Below are positions 8,020 through 17,092 of a stretch of DNA of 64,000 nucleotides, in pieces. Positions within the stretch are counted from its first letter, which is position 1. Every line of letters begins with the position of its first letter. The stretch spans positions 220,887-284,886 of the forward strand of contig CAWFKS010000006.1 of NCBI GenBank assembly GCA_963816435.1, written 5' to 3'. The stretch comes from CAWFKS01 sp963816435 (GTDB taxonomy: Bacteria; Pseudomonadota; Alphaproteobacteria; Rhizobiales; Rhizobiaceae). The notes under the pieces were generated by a model. It saw only the letters and a program-made list of their open reading frames with translations, made no database searches and had not been told where the DNA came from. The position numbers and the translations under genes are program-made.

Positions 8020-8740
8020 CTACTCTTTCGGACGAAAGCCTTCGAAGGTCATCTGATCGGCGTGGCGGAATGTCGCGTCCACCTGCCACTGCTCACGCAC
8101 CGTCCAGGTGATTATCGGTAGGCCCAGATTTTTCCTTGCGACTTCGGTGAAGCGGTTCGGAAGATCCGCTACCGAGAACGACACGAACGAGATGTCGTGC
8201 GCCAGCATGGAAAAGTGCTGCTCGAGATCGCGTGAGCCGCGTCCTTCCGCGGTCAGACCGCCTGGCTACGTGGGGAGCTTCATCGGCGAACCGCCTCACG
8301 AGGCGGTGGTCGAAGGACATGATCGCTGCCTTGCCGTCGTATGTTTCGAGCGCTGCCGCCACGCGAGCCACCAGACCTCGGTCGTCACCGGGAGGAGACT
8401 TGAGCTCGACGACGATCGGCACGCGCCCGGCCACCAGCGCCAACATTTCGGCAAAAGTCGGCACATGATCCGCCGTGCCCCCGACGCGCAGTTGCACCAA
8501 TTCGGAGGCGGGCTTGTCGCACAGCTGTCCTTCAGCGCCGGTCAGCCGCTGAAGAGCGTGATCGTGAAAGACGATAGGCACGCCGTCGGCCGACAGGTGC
8601 ACGTCGCACTCGATCGCGAAGCCTGCCGCGCATGCCGCCTCGAATGCGGACAGCGTGTTTTCCCATCGTTCGTGGTTGAGATCGTGCAGCCCGCGATGCG
8701 CTATGGGGCGCTGGATGAGCCAGGAAATATCCTTGTCCAT
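8020..8740 (-). CDS. Glycerophosphodiester phosphodiesterase family protein, frame broken
   Basis: GDPD-type TIM-barrel phosphodiesterase, which hydrolyses glycerophosphodiesters to glycerol-3-phosphate and an alcohol. The N-terminal part from ATG 8740 has the diagnostic PIAHRGLHDLNHERWENTL (HR and EN), the IECDVHLSADGVPIVFHDH metal-binding segment and IVVELKSP. At about 8260-8266 the frame is lost after RFADEAPHVA and resumes one frame over with GLTAEGRGSRDLEQHFSM, running to the stop at 8020 (PIITWTVREQWQ is the usual C-terminal barrel strand). One base makes the gene whole at about 240 residues. I treat the break as a likely sequence error because both halves are well conserved. Confidence 0.8.
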
Positions 8741-8747
8741 GCTGCGC

Positions 8748-9210
8748 CTATGCCGCTTCGATAACTGCTTCGATCTCGACCGGCGCGTTCATCGGCAGCG
8801 ACGCCATGCCCACCGCGGAGCGCGCGTGGCGGCCTGCTTCGCCTAGGACTGCGACCAGAGATCGGAGGCGCCGTTGGCAACCAGATGCTGTTCATGAAAA
8901 TGCGCGGTCGAGGCGACGAAGCAGGTGATTTTCACGATCCTGCCGATCCGGTCGAGGCTGCCGAGGGCCGCCTTGGCCTGGCTCAGGATGTTGATCGCAC
9001 ACTGTTCGGCCATTTCCTTGCCGGCCTGGGTGTCGAGATCGTGCCCCAGAAGCCCGTTGCCATCAGTTTGCCGTCCTTGAGCGGCAACTGGCCGGCAGTG
9101 AACAGCAGGTCGCCCGAGCGGGCCCACGGCATGTAGTTGGCCGCTGGCGCGGATGCCTCGGGGATGGTGATGCCGAGTTCGGCCAAACGCGTTTCAATCG
9201 TTCCTGCCAT
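8748..9210 (-). CDS. RidA (YjgF/YER057c/UK114) family protein, frame broken twice
   Basis: RidA-like trimeric deaminase, about 154 residues once two missing bases are restored. These enzymes clear reactive enamine/imine intermediates; this longer subgroup is typical of alphaproteobacteria. From ATG 9210 it reads MAGTIETRLAELGITIPEA and GDLLFTAGQLPLKDGKLMATG. The frame shifts at about 9053-9056 (GGG where GGGG is expected), then reads LLGHDLDTQAGKEMAEQCA and IGRIVKITCFVAS. It shifts again at about 8851-8854 (GG for GGG), then RHARSAVGMASLPMNAPVEIEAV to the stop. With both bases restored the length is an exact multiple of three. The GDPD gene starts 7 bp downstream. Confidence 0.8.
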
Positions 9211-9341
9211 CGTGTATTCCTTCTCCGCTTCTTCGGGTCGGCGAGGCACGAAGCCGGCCTGCGCCTTCCGGAAATCTTCCCGAGGATGATGTGATACACG
9301 TGACAGCGGCGGCCGCGCCCCGTCAATCGGAGAAATCGCCC

Positions 9342-10162
9342 ATGCGCGGTGCGCAGTTCCTGGCCATCCTCGTCGCAGCCGCCGGCATGGCGGCATCCCC
9401 GCGCGTGCGGCGCCGGTTCTGGCCTCACATCGTGCCGTCTACGATCTGGCACTCGGCGAGGCGACCGATCGTTCGGGGATCAACGATCTCGACGGGAGGA
9501 TGGTCTACGAGTTCAACGGCACGCCGTGCGATGGGTACACCACCACGTTCCGCTTCGTCACCCGCATCAGCACCCAGGACGTCGCGCGGCTGACCGACCA
9601 GCAGACGACCACGTACGAAGGCGGTGACGGGAAGAGCCTCGACTTCGTGACGAAATCCTATGTCGACCGTGTACTGGACACGGAGACGAAGGGAAGAGCC
9701 ACGATCAAGGACGGCGCTACTCACGTCGAGTTGCAGAAACCGGTGCAACGGTCGCTAGATCTCGAAAAGACCCGGTTTCCCACTGAACATCTGGTCGATC
9801 TCATCGAGCGGGCGAAGCGTGGCGAAACGTTCTACGAAACGACGCTGTTCGACGGTTCCGACGATGCCGACAAGGTGATGACGACCACCGTCGTGATCGG
9901 CAAGAAACAGCAACTCGGCAGCGACGACCCCGAGGCGAAGGCGCTCGGCCCCATTGCCGACCAGCCGTTCTGGCCGGTCGACATCGCTTATTTCGATCTG
10001 AGCGAGGGAAATGGCGAGGAGCTGCCGAGCTACAGGATCTCGTTCAAGCTCTACGAAAACGGCATTACGCGCGATCTGGTGATGGATTACGGCGACTTCT
10101 CGATGACCGGCCGGCTCGTCGACCTGGCGATGCTCGACTCCGCAAACACCTGTGCCAAGTAG
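9342..10162 (+). CDS. eipB: EipB (DUF1849) periplasmic envelope protein, frame broken near the N-terminus
   Basis: Homologue of Brucella EipB, a periplasmic beta-spiral protein that supports envelope integrity. ATG 9342, preceded by GGAGAA, encodes a signal peptide (FLAILVAAAGMAA). The frame is lost at about 9395-9412 and resumes with APVLASHRAVYDLALGEATDRSGI, the conserved start of the mature protein, then DGRMVYEFNG and continues to the stop at 10162. One added base gives 273 residues, the usual length. Two cysteines, in NGTPCDGY and in the C-terminal SANTCAK, match the conserved disulfide pair of EipB. DUF4031 follows 14 bp downstream. Confidence 0.85.
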
Positions 10163-10176
10163 CCGGGCGATTGGCC

Positions 10177-10482
10177 GTGACCGTCTACGTGGACGCTGCA
10201 ATCTGGCATTGGGCAGGCCGCCGCTGGTGTCACCTGATGGCCGACGACACTGATGAACTGCATCGGTTCGCGACCCGGCTCGGGCTGCATCCGTCGTCCT
10301 ACCAGGGGCCGCCGAAGACATCGGCACCGCACTACGACATCACCGGGCTGGAACGGGATCGCGCCTTGCGGTTCGGGGCTGTCGCCTGCAACCGGGAGGA
10401 AATCGTCTCGGTGTTCAGGCGCGTGAAGGAGCAGCGTAAGCCCCGGGATCGAGCTGGTGGGGCGAAATCCGCCGCCGCCTGA
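10177..10482 (+). CDS. DUF4031 domain-containing protein
   Basis: Small soluble protein of 101 residues. It begins TVYVDAAIWHWAGRRWCHLMADD, followed by ELHRFATRLGL, HYDITGLERDRALRFGAV and a basic Ala-rich tail. DUF4031 proteins have no assigned function; the HLMAD, HYD and RALRFGAV blocks are the conserved ones. Start GTG 10177 makes the protein begin with the family's usual (M)TVYVD; a TTG at 10171 is the alternative. Probably translated with eipB. Confidence 0.75.
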   Translation: MTVYVDAAIWHWAGRRWCHLMADDTDELHRFATRLGLHPSSYQGPPKTSAPHYDITGLERDRALRFGAVACNREEIVSVFRRVKEQRKPRDRAGGAKSAAA

Positions 10483-10515
10483 CATAGGTTGGCTGACGGC
10501 AGGCTTCAGGCCGGC

Positions 10516-10694
10516 TTGCAATCGTGGCGCCGCACCTCTATATGCGCGCGTATTCCACACACGGACTTTTGGTGTCCGACCGGGAGACATCCGGCGGAAA
10601 CCTCCGGTGGCGACGAGCGGCGACCGGGGAAGCGTGCTTCCTCTGCCGCAAAACCGTCCTTGTCCGTGGAGGCAAACCGGAAAGGAAAAGACGA
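10516..10694 (+). promoter_or_regulatory. rpsB promoter and structured 5' leader
   Basis: TTGCAA (10516-10521), a 17-bp spacer and TATATG (10539-10544) form a good housekeeping promoter. The transcript would have a leader of about 145 nt before the rpsB ATG. The leader contains a short hairpin CCGGcGG-AAA-CCtCCGG (10591-10607) and a GC-rich segment after it. Ribosomal protein S2 represses its own operon in other bacteria, so a translational operator here is plausible, but no named motif is claimed. Confidence 0.55.
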
Positions 10695-11534
10695 ATGGCT
10701 CTGCCTGATTTCAGCATGCGCCAGCTTCTGGAAGCTGGTGTTCACTTCGGCCACCAGACCCACCGCTGGAACCCGAAGATGGCGCCTTATATCTTCGGCG
10801 ACCGCAACAACATTCACGTCATCGACCTCAGCCAGACGGTGCCGCTGCTGCACCAGGCGCTGAAGCAGATTTCCGACACCGTCGCCCAGGGCGGACGCGT
10901 GCTCTTCGTGGGCACCAAGCGCCAGGCTTCGGAGCTCGTCGCGGATTCGGCACAGCGTTCGGCGCAGTATTTCGTGAATTCCCGTTGGCTCGGCGGCATG
11001 CTGACCAACTGGAAGACGATCTCGCACTCGATCCAGCGCCTGCGCAAGCTCGACGAGCTGCTGGCCGGTGAGGCTCAGGGCTTCACCAAGAAGGAGCGGC
11101 TGAACCTCGAGCGCGAGCGCGAGAAGCTGAACCGCGCGCTGGGCGGCATCAAGGACATGGGCTCGATCCCCGACCTGATGTTCGTGATCGACACCAACAA
11201 GGAGGCCATCGCCATCCAGGAGGCGCGTCGGCTGAACATTCCGGTGGTCGCAATCGTCGATTCGAACTGCGATCCGGATCTGGTCGATTACCCGATCCCC
11301 GGCAACGACGACGCGGCGCGCGCCATCGCGCTCTACTGCGACCTTGTCGCCAAGGCAGCGATCGACGGTATCGCGCGCCAGCAGGGTGCGTTCGGCGTCG
11401 ATGTCGGCGCTTCCGCGGAAGCGCCTGCCGAACCGGCGCTGACGGACGAAGCTCCGGCGGCCGAACAGCCTGTTGAGCAGGCTTCGGCTCCAGCCGAGGA
11501 AGCGTCGACACAGGATAGCTCCAAGGAGGCTTGA
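10695..11534 (+). CDS. rpsB: 30S ribosomal protein S2
   Basis: 279 residues. It starts MALPDFSMRQLLEAGVHFGHQTHRWNPKM, the canonical S2 N-terminus, with WLGGMLTNWKTI and PDLMFVIDTNKEAIAIQEA further on. S2 binds the head-body junction of the small subunit. The last 45 or so residues are an Ala/Glu/Pro-rich acidic tail, usual in alphaproteobacteria. The N-terminal extension allowed by the open frame (to 10524) lies over the promoter and is rejected; ATG 10695 follows GGAAAGGAAAAG. tsf lies 117 bp downstream. Confidence 0.98.
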   Translation: MALPDFSMRQLLEAGVHFGHQTHRWNPKMAPYIFGDRNNIHVIDLSQTVPLLHQALKQISDTVAQGGRVLFVGTKRQASELVADSAQRSAQYFVNSRWLGGMLTNWKTISHSIQRLRKLDELLAGEAQGFTKKERLNLEREREKLNRALGGIKDMGSIPDLMFVIDTNKEAIAIQEARRLNIPVVAIVDSNCDPDLVDYPIPGNDDAARAIALYCDLVAKAAIDGIARQQGAFGVDVGASAEAPAEPALTDEAPAAEQPVEQASAPAEEASTQDSSKEA

Positions 11535-11540
11535 TCCCGT

Positions 11541-11597
11541 CCGCCTTCGGGCGGTCTCGAGACCCCGGCGAGCTGCAACAAACTTGCGCCCCGGGGT
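11541..11597 (+). promoter_or_regulatory. Two hairpins between rpsB and tsf
   Basis: A 5-bp stem with a TTCG loop (CCGCC-TTCG-GGCGG, 11541-11554) is followed by a larger inverted repeat ACCCCGG/CCGGGGT (11562-11568 and 11591-11597). Neither has a T-run, so these are more likely an RNA processing or partial attenuation element that sets the rpsB:tsf ratio than a full terminator. Confidence 0.4.
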
Positions 11598-11651
11598 GGC
11601 GGGAGCCGTGGACAGGCGGCGCGAGACAACCACACGTTAGAAGAGGCTAAG

Positions 11652-12575
11652 ATGAGCATCACGGCAGGACAGGTGAAAGAGCTGCGCGACCAGACCGGCG
11701 CGGGCATGATGGACTGCAAGACCGCGTTGACCGAGACCAACGGCGACATGGAGGCCGCGGTCGACTGGCTGCGCAAGAAGGGCATCTCGAAGGCTGACAA
11801 GAAGGCCGGCCGCACGGCGGCCGAAGGCCTGATCGGCGTTGCTGCCGACGCCGGCAGTGCCGTCGTCGTCGAGGTCAATTCCGAGACCGACTTCGTCGCC
11901 CGCAACGACGCCTTCCAGGAAATCGTCCGCAACGTCACGCAGGTAGCGCTCGCCACCGACGGTTCGACGGAGGCAGTGGCCGCCGCCAGCTATCCGGGCA
12001 GCGAGAAGTCGGTCAACGACACGATCAAGGATGCGATCGGCACGATCGGCGAAAACATGAGCCTGCGCCGCGCGGCGAAGCTCGCGGTGTCGCCGGGCAC
12101 CGTGGCGACCTACGTGCACAACCAGGTCAGCGACAATCTCGGCAAGCTGGGCGTTCTCGTCGCCATTCAGACCGAGGGCGACGCCGACGCTGCGCGCGCT
12201 TTTGCTCGGCAGGTGGCGATGCATGTTGCCGCGACCAATCCGATGGCGCTGACCGAGGGCGAGGTCGATGCGTCAGCCGTGGCCCGTGAGAAGGAGATCT
12301 TCTCCGAGCAGGCTCGCGCATCCGGCAAGCCCGAGAACATCATCGAGAAGATGGTCGAGGGCCGGCTGCGCAAGTTCTACGAGGAGGTCGTGCTGCTCAA
12401 GCAGGCTTTCGTGCTCAATCCTGACCTGACGGTCGAGAAGGCGCTCAAGGAAGCGGAGAAGGAGATCGGCGCGCCAGCGACGATCACCGGTTTCGTGCGC
12501 TTCGCGCTGGGTGAGGGCATCGAGAAGGAAGCATCTGATTTCGCAGCGGAAGTTGCCGCCGCGGTGAAGCACTGA
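11652..12575 (+). CDS. tsf: Elongation factor Ts
   Basis: Guanine-nucleotide exchange factor of EF-Tu, 307 residues. N-terminal UBA-like domain ITAGQVKELRDQTGAGMMDCKTAL with the TGAGMMDCK signature, then the core domain with VEVNSETDFVARND (the TDFV motif that reaches the EF-Tu nucleotide site) and MHVAATNP. ATG 11652 follows AGAGG. Ordinary length. Confidence 0.98.
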   Translation: MSITAGQVKELRDQTGAGMMDCKTALTETNGDMEAAVDWLRKKGISKADKKAGRTAAEGLIGVAADAGSAVVVEVNSETDFVARNDAFQEIVRNVTQVALATDGSTEAVAAASYPGSEKSVNDTIKDAIGTIGENMSLRRAAKLAVSPGTVATYVHNQVSDNLGKLGVLVAIQTEGDADAARAFARQVAMHVAATNPMALTEGEVDASAVAREKEIFSEQARASGKPENIIEKMVEGRLRKFYEEVVLLKQAFVLNPDLTVEKALKEAEKEIGAPATITGFVRFALGEGIEKEASDFAAEVAAAVKH

Positions 12576-12605
12576 TTTCCTCAGCTTCATTCCGAAATCT
12601 GCGTA

Positions 12606-12636
12606 GGGCGTCGCGTGACATCGCGGCGCCCTTCGT
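12606..12636 (+). terminator. Possible terminator after tsf
   Basis: Ten-bp stem GGGCGTCGCG / CGCGGCGCCC (12606-12615 with 12622-12631, one G-T pair) followed by TTCGTG. The T-run is poor, so it may act only partially or as a Rho-type end. Confidence 0.45.
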
Positions 12637-12672
12637 GTATCGCAGGACCGCTTTTCATCGCGCGAGAACGAG

Positions 12673-13443
12673 ATGCCGTCCAAGCCCCTCTACCGTCGAA
12701 TATTGCTGAAGGCCTCGGGCGAGGCATTGATGGGCGCGCAGGGCTTCGGGATCGACGTTTCCGTGGCCGACCGCATCGCCGGCGACATCGCCGAAGCCCG
12801 GGAAATGGGCAGCGAGGTGGGAGTCGTCATAGGCGGCGGCAACATTTTCCGCGGCCTTGCGGTCGCCTCCAAGGGCGGCGATCGGGTGACCGGCGACCAC
12901 ATGGGAATGCTGGGCACCGTCATCAATTCCCTCGCCCTGAGGACATCGCTCGCCAAGGCCGGGGTCGATTCCGTGGTGCTGTCGGCAATCGCCATGCCGG
13001 AAATCTGCGAGAGTTTTTCGCAGCGTCAGGCGACCGCCTACATGAACGCCGGCAAGGTGGTCATATTCGCCGGTGGCACCGGCAATCCGTTCTTCACCAC
13101 CGATTCGGCCGCCGCGCTTCGCGCCGCGGAGATAGGCGCGGACGCGCTGTTCAAGGGAACGCTCGTCGACGGCGTCTACTCGGCCGATCCGAGAAAGGAT
13201 CCGAACGCCAGGCGATATGAGCGTCTTACCCACGAGCAGGTGCTGCGCGACGGGCTGGCCATCATGGACACAGCCGCGATTGCCCTTGCGCGGGAAAACA
13301 ACATTCCGATAATCGTCTATTCCATTCACGAAAAGGGCGGGCTCGGGGCGATCCTGCGAGGCGGCGGCCACTGCACGGTGGTCAGCGACGAAGAGCAACA
13401 AGACGAACGCACCGCCCGCGTGGCCGAAGGAGGAACTGCATGA
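12673..13443 (+). CDS. pyrH: UMP kinase
   Basis: Amino-acid-kinase-fold enzyme that makes UDP from UMP and ATP. Begins YRRILLKASGEALMG (phosphate-binding LKxSGE), then GVVIGGGNIFRG, GDHMGMLGTVINS, IFAGGTGNPFFTTD and KGTLVDGVYSADP. The C-terminus has about 15 extra residues rich in Glu and Gln (EEQQDERTARVAEGGTA) after the normal end. The stop overlaps the frr start by ATGA (13440-13443), so pyrH and frr are translationally coupled. Confidence 0.97.
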   Translation: MPSKPLYRRILLKASGEALMGAQGFGIDVSVADRIAGDIAEAREMGSEVGVVIGGGNIFRGLAVASKGGDRVTGDHMGMLGTVINSLALRTSLAKAGVDSVVLSAIAMPEICESFSQRQATAYMNAGKVVIFAGGTGNPFFTTDSAAALRAAEIGADALFKGTLVDGVYSADPRKDPNARRYERLTHEQVLRDGLAIMDTAAIALARENNIPIIVYSIHEKGGLGAILRGGGHCTVVSDEEQQDERTARVAEGGTA

Positions 13444-14000
13444 GCGACGGCATCGATTTCAAGGACATCCAGCGCCGCATGGACGGCGCCGTGAGCGCCT
13501 TCAAGCACGACCTCGCTTCTCTCCGCACCGGCCGCGCGTCTGCCAATCTGCTCGACGCGGTCAATGTGACGGCCTACGGAACCGAAATGCCGGTCAACCA
13601 GGTCGGCACGGTCACGGTGCCGGAGCCGCGCATGATCTCGGTTTCGGTTTGGGACAAGTCGATGGTCAGCGCGGTGGACAAGGCCATCCGCGAATCGAAT
13701 CTCGGCTTCAACCCGATCGTCGACGGCACGACGCTGCGCATCCCGCTGCCCGAACTCAACGAGCAGCGTCGCAAGGAACTGGTCAAGGTCGCGCACACCT
13801 ACGCCGAAAACGCGCGCGTGGCGGCGCGCCACGTGCGGCGCGACGGCATGGAGCAGTTGAAGAAGGCCGAGAAGGACGGCGACATCAGCCAGGACGAGCA
13901 CCGCCAGCAGCAGGAGCGCGTCCAGAAGATCACCGACGATACCATCACCGTCATCGATGAGGTGTTGGCGGAAAAGGAAGCCGAGATCATGCAGGTCTGA
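13440..14000 (+). CDS. frr: Ribosome recycling factor
   Basis: 186 residues, the standard length. Splits post-termination ribosomes with EF-G. Landmarks: DGAVSAFKHDLASLRTGRAS, VNVTAYGTEMPVNQVGTV, GFNPIVDGTTLRIPLPELNEQRRKELVK and a C-terminal helix ending in EKEAEIMQV. Coupled to pyrH by a 4-bp overlap. Confidence 0.98.
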   Translation: MSDGIDFKDIQRRMDGAVSAFKHDLASLRTGRASANLLDAVNVTAYGTEMPVNQVGTVTVPEPRMISVSVWDKSMVSAVDKAIRESNLGFNPIVDGTTLRIPLPELNEQRRKELVKVAHTYAENARVAARHVRRDGMEQLKKAEKDGDISQDEHRQQQERVQKITDDTITVIDEVLAEKEAEIMQV

Positions 14001-14090
14001 CGGCCGGCGCTTCGGCTGCAAGAGCCGGAACGGTCGTCCGCGGCAGGTTACCGGCACCGCCGCCGGCGCGGGTCAACCCGACGGGAGCGA

Positions 14091-14807
14091 ATGGTGGTAC
14101 CCGAGCACATCGCCATCATCATGGACGGCAACGGCCGCTGGGCAAAGTCGCGCGGCCTGCCGCGTGCCGCCGGCCACCGGGCCGGCGTGGAGGCGCTGCG
14201 CGCGACCGTTCGTGCTGCCGGTGACCTGGGCATTTCCTGGCTGACGGTCTACGCATTTTCCTCGGAGAACTGGTCGCGTCCCCGCGCCGAGGTCAGCGAC
14301 CTGATGGCGCTTCTGAAGCTTTTCATCCGTCGGGATCTCGCCGAACTGCACCGCAACGGCGTGCGCGTCCGCATGATCGGCGACCGTGTCGGCCTCGAGC
14401 CGGAGATTGCGGCGCTCATTCATGAGGCTGAGGCGCTTACCGCGTTGAACAGCGAGCTTAACCTCGTCATAGCTTTCAACTACGGCGGGCGTGACGAGAT
14501 TGCGCGCGCCGCGCGAGCCATGGCGGAATCGGTTGCGGAGGGGCGGCTGGATCCGGCCGCGATAACACCCGAGACGTTTGCGACGCACCTGGACACGGCC
14601 GGCATTCCCGATCCGGAGCTTGTCATCCGTACCTCGGGCGAGCAGCGGCTGTCCAATTTCCTGCTTTGGCAGGCCGCCTACAGCGAGTTCGTATTTCTTC
14701 CCTGTCGGTGGCCCGACTTCGGTCGTGCCGACTTGCTGCACGCGATCGACGTCTACAACGAACGCGAGCGGCGCTTCGGCGGTGTCGCCGCCCGGGACGC
14801 ATCATGA
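14091..14807 (+). CDS. uppS: Undecaprenyl diphosphate synthase (isoprenyl transferase)
   Basis: cis-Prenyltransferase of 238 residues that makes the C55 lipid carrier for peptidoglycan and LPS. It has HIAIIMDGNGRWAKSRGLPR (catalytic Asp in MDGNGRW), GHRAGVEALR, YAFSSENWSRP and RTSGEQRLSNFLLWQAAYSE. It uses isoprenoid units from the MEP pathway, of which IspD and IspF are encoded at 45200-46420. Its stop overlaps the cdsA start (ATGA, 14804-14807). Confidence 0.96.
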   Translation: MVVPEHIAIIMDGNGRWAKSRGLPRAAGHRAGVEALRATVRAAGDLGISWLTVYAFSSENWSRPRAEVSDLMALLKLFIRRDLAELHRNGVRVRMIGDRVGLEPEIAALIHEAEALTALNSELNLVIAFNYGGRDEIARAARAMAESVAEGRLDPAAITPETFATHLDTAGIPDPELVIRTSGEQRLSNFLLWQAAYSEFVFLPCRWPDFGRADLLHAIDVYNERERRFGGVAARDAS

Positions 14808-15650
14808 GCAGAGCAGGGCAGCCCAACACAAGCCGCCTTGGCAACCTGCAGTTGCGGATCATCTCCGGCGTCATCCTGGCGGCTGCCGTGCTGGGACTCA
14901 CATGGATCGGCGGCCTTCCGTTCCGTGGACTGGCCGCGGTGATCGGGGCCACCGTCTACTACGAATGGTCATCGATGGAGCCCGGTGGCATTGCGAAACG
15001 CGCAAACCTCGCCGGCGCAGTGCTCCTGGGAGTGATCCTCCTGGTTCTGCTCGCGGGCTATTCCGCGATCGCTCTTGCTTGGTGTCGCCGCCGTCGCCAT
15101 CATCGTGATGGCCGTGCTCGCAGCCGTCCGCCTTGGAACTTGGCGCTCCGCGACAGGACTGGCGTATGCGGCGCTGCCGGCCATTGCGCTTTCGCTGCTG
15201 CGGGGCTCCGATCTCGCGGGTCTGATGGCTATCTTGTTTCTCTTTGCGGTAGTCTGGGCGACCGACATCTTTGCCTACTTCGTCGGTCGTGCTGTCGGGG
15301 GGGCGAAGCTCGCGCCGAGGATATCGCCCGGCAAGACGTGGAGCGGTGCGCTTGGCGGGGCCGCCGCTGCGGTGCTGGCAGGGGCGCTCTTCTCGCCATG
15401 GCTTGCGGCAGGCGCGCTCTCGCTCGGTCTGGCAGCGCTCGTCCTTTCGGCCATCTCGCAGGTCGGGGATCTTTTCGAGTCGGCAGTGAAGCGGCGCGCT
15501 GGCGTAAAGGATTCCAGCCACTTGATCCCCGGTCATGGCGGCGTCATGGATCGCGTCGACGGTCTTGTCGCGGCAGCTGTCGCCCTTTACCTGATAGGCG
15601 CTGTGGGCGGAACGCTGCAGCACCCGGCTCAGGCACTCTTCGCGGGCTGA
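14804..15650 (+). CDS. cdsA: Phosphatidate cytidylyltransferase, frame broken
   Basis: Membrane enzyme that makes CDP-diacylglycerol from CTP and phosphatidate. The first part, from ATG 14804, reads LQLRIISGVILAAAVLGLTWIGG and GGIAKRANLAGAVLLGVILL. At about 15065-15075 the frame is lost and continues one frame over with LLGVAAVAIIVMAVLAAVRLG. It keeps the family signature AISQVGDLFESAVKRRAGVKDS and IPGHGGVMDRVDGL. One base too many explains it; corrected length 281 residues. cdsA is essential, so a sequence error is the simplest reading. In many relatives dxr comes next, but here rseP follows after 90 bp. Confidence 0.85.
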
Positions 15651-15740
15651 GGGCTTGCGGCCGGCGCCATCGATTCGCCCGCATTCGCATTAGCTTCCAC
15701 CGCGGGCGGCGAAGCCGCGGGCAAAGCGAAGGACAGGTTT

Positions 15741-16880
15741 TTGTACGCATTTCTGGGCGGCATCTTCAGCACCGACGGCATCCTGATCGGCACGATCGTT
15801 CCGTTCCTCTTCGTTTTGACCGTCGTGGTTTTTGTGCACGAGATGGGTCACTACCTGATCGGGCGGGCCTGCGGCATCGGCGTCAACGCCTTCTCCATCG
15901 GCTTCGGGCCGGAACTCGTCGGCTTCAACGACCGTCACGGCACGCGCTGGAAGCTTTCGGCGATACCGCTCGGCGGCTACGTGAAGTTCGTCGGCGACAT
16001 GGGCGCAACGTCGCAGCCCGACGGAGAGGGGCTCGACACCCTTTCGGAGGACGAAAGGAAGGTGGCGTTTCACACGCAACCGATCTGGAAGCGTGCGCTT
16101 ACCGTGTTCGCCGGGCCGGCCTTCAACTTCCTGCTCACAATCGCCGTCTTTGCGGTGATGTTTTCGATCTACGGCCGCTTCGTGTCGGAACCGACGGTGG
16201 CCGAAGTGCGCCCCGACAGCCCAGCCGCCGAGGCAGGCTTCCTGCCCGGCGATCGTTTCGTGTCCGTGGACGGCACCAAGGTCGAGACCTTCTCGGACGT
16301 CCAACGGCTGGTCTCCGGGCGGGCCGGCGACGCGATCGTCTTCGTCATGCTGCGTGACGGCAAGGAGGTCACGCTGACGGCCGTCCCCGAACTCACCGAA
16401 CAGAAGGACGCGCTTGGGAATACCGTGAAGGTCGGTCTCATCGGCGTCGTCAACAACGAGGAGATGGGCCAGCCCCGTCACGTCACCTACACGCCGTTGC
16501 AGGCGCTGGCGGAAGGGGCGAGGGAGACCGGCTATGCGATCGCCCGCACAGGGCAGTTCCTGAAACGCTTCGTTGTCGGTCGCGAGGACCGTTGCCAGCT
16601 CGGTGGCCCCGTAAAGATCGCGGAGATGTCCGGCAAGGCGGCCAGTCTCGGCTTCCAATGGGTCGTACAGCTCGTCGCCATGCTGTCGGTGGGGATAGGA
16701 ATTCTGAACCTTTTGCCGATCGCCCCCCTTGATGGAGGCCACTTGGCCCTGTACGGACTTGAGGCCGTGATGCGCCGGCCGGTACCGGAGCGCGTTGCCG
16801 AAATGTTCTACCGAGCCGGGTTCGTCCTGGTGCTGGTTTTCATGGGCTTCGTGTTCTGGAATGACCTGTTCGGATGCTGA
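15741..16880 (+). CDS. rseP: Site-2 zinc metalloprotease RseP
   Basis: Intramembrane protease of 379 residues that cleaves anti-sigma factors and leftover signal peptides. The first helix carries HEMGH (residues 33-37), the zinc-binding HExxH; the partner motif near the C-terminus reads NLLPIAPLDGGH (NxxPxxxLDGG). One PDZ domain lies between them (about 150-240), where E. coli has two. The start is TTG 15741 with AAGGACAGG upstream; no ATG precedes the first helix in frame. Between cdsA and bamA, the normal position. Confidence 0.95.
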   Translation: MYAFLGGIFSTDGILIGTIVPFLFVLTVVVFVHEMGHYLIGRACGIGVNAFSIGFGPELVGFNDRHGTRWKLSAIPLGGYVKFVGDMGATSQPDGEGLDTLSEDERKVAFHTQPIWKRALTVFAGPAFNFLLTIAVFAVMFSIYGRFVSEPTVAEVRPDSPAAEAGFLPGDRFVSVDGTKVETFSDVQRLVSGRAGDAIVFVMLRDGKEVTLTAVPELTEQKDALGNTVKVGLIGVVNNEEMGQPRHVTYTPLQALAEGARETGYAIARTGQFLKRFVVGREDRCQLGGPVKIAEMSGKAASLGFQWVVQLVAMLSVGIGILNLLPIAPLDGGHLALYGLEAVMRRPVPERVAEMFYRAGFVLVLVFMGFVFWNDLFGC

Positions 16881-16993
16881 ACCTCCGGGCTGGCCGGAGG
16901 GGGAACGTTGAGGTGGCGTTTACCATGTGAGGGGTTTTGCGTGACGCGTATGCAACGCTGGGCCGATTAGTAAACGCAAATTAACCAGAAGCC

Positions 16994-17021
16994 TTGCGTG
17001 TGGGCAGAATCCGGCTATTAC
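16994..17021 (+). promoter_or_regulatory. Candidate bamA promoter
   Basis: TTGCGT (16994-16999), a 16-bp spacer and TATTAC (17016-17021) lie in the 212-bp gap between rseP and bamA. A GC-rich hairpin CCTCCGG/CCGGAGG just after the rseP stop may separate the two genes. The -10 is weak, so this is tentative. Confidence 0.4.
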
Positions 17022-17092
17022 GATAGCTGATCCGGGAGCAGCGTCCGGCTTTCTCGCGCGGGGACTACGAGAACAAAAGGTAAGAAAGCCCA

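Noticed and set aside
8020..9412. GDPD, RidA and EipB as a decaying pseudogene cluster
   Set aside because: Four single-base breaks in 1.2 kb could suggest decay, but there are no premature stops within the correct frames, conserved residues are intact, and the same kind of break affects essential genes elsewhere in the window.
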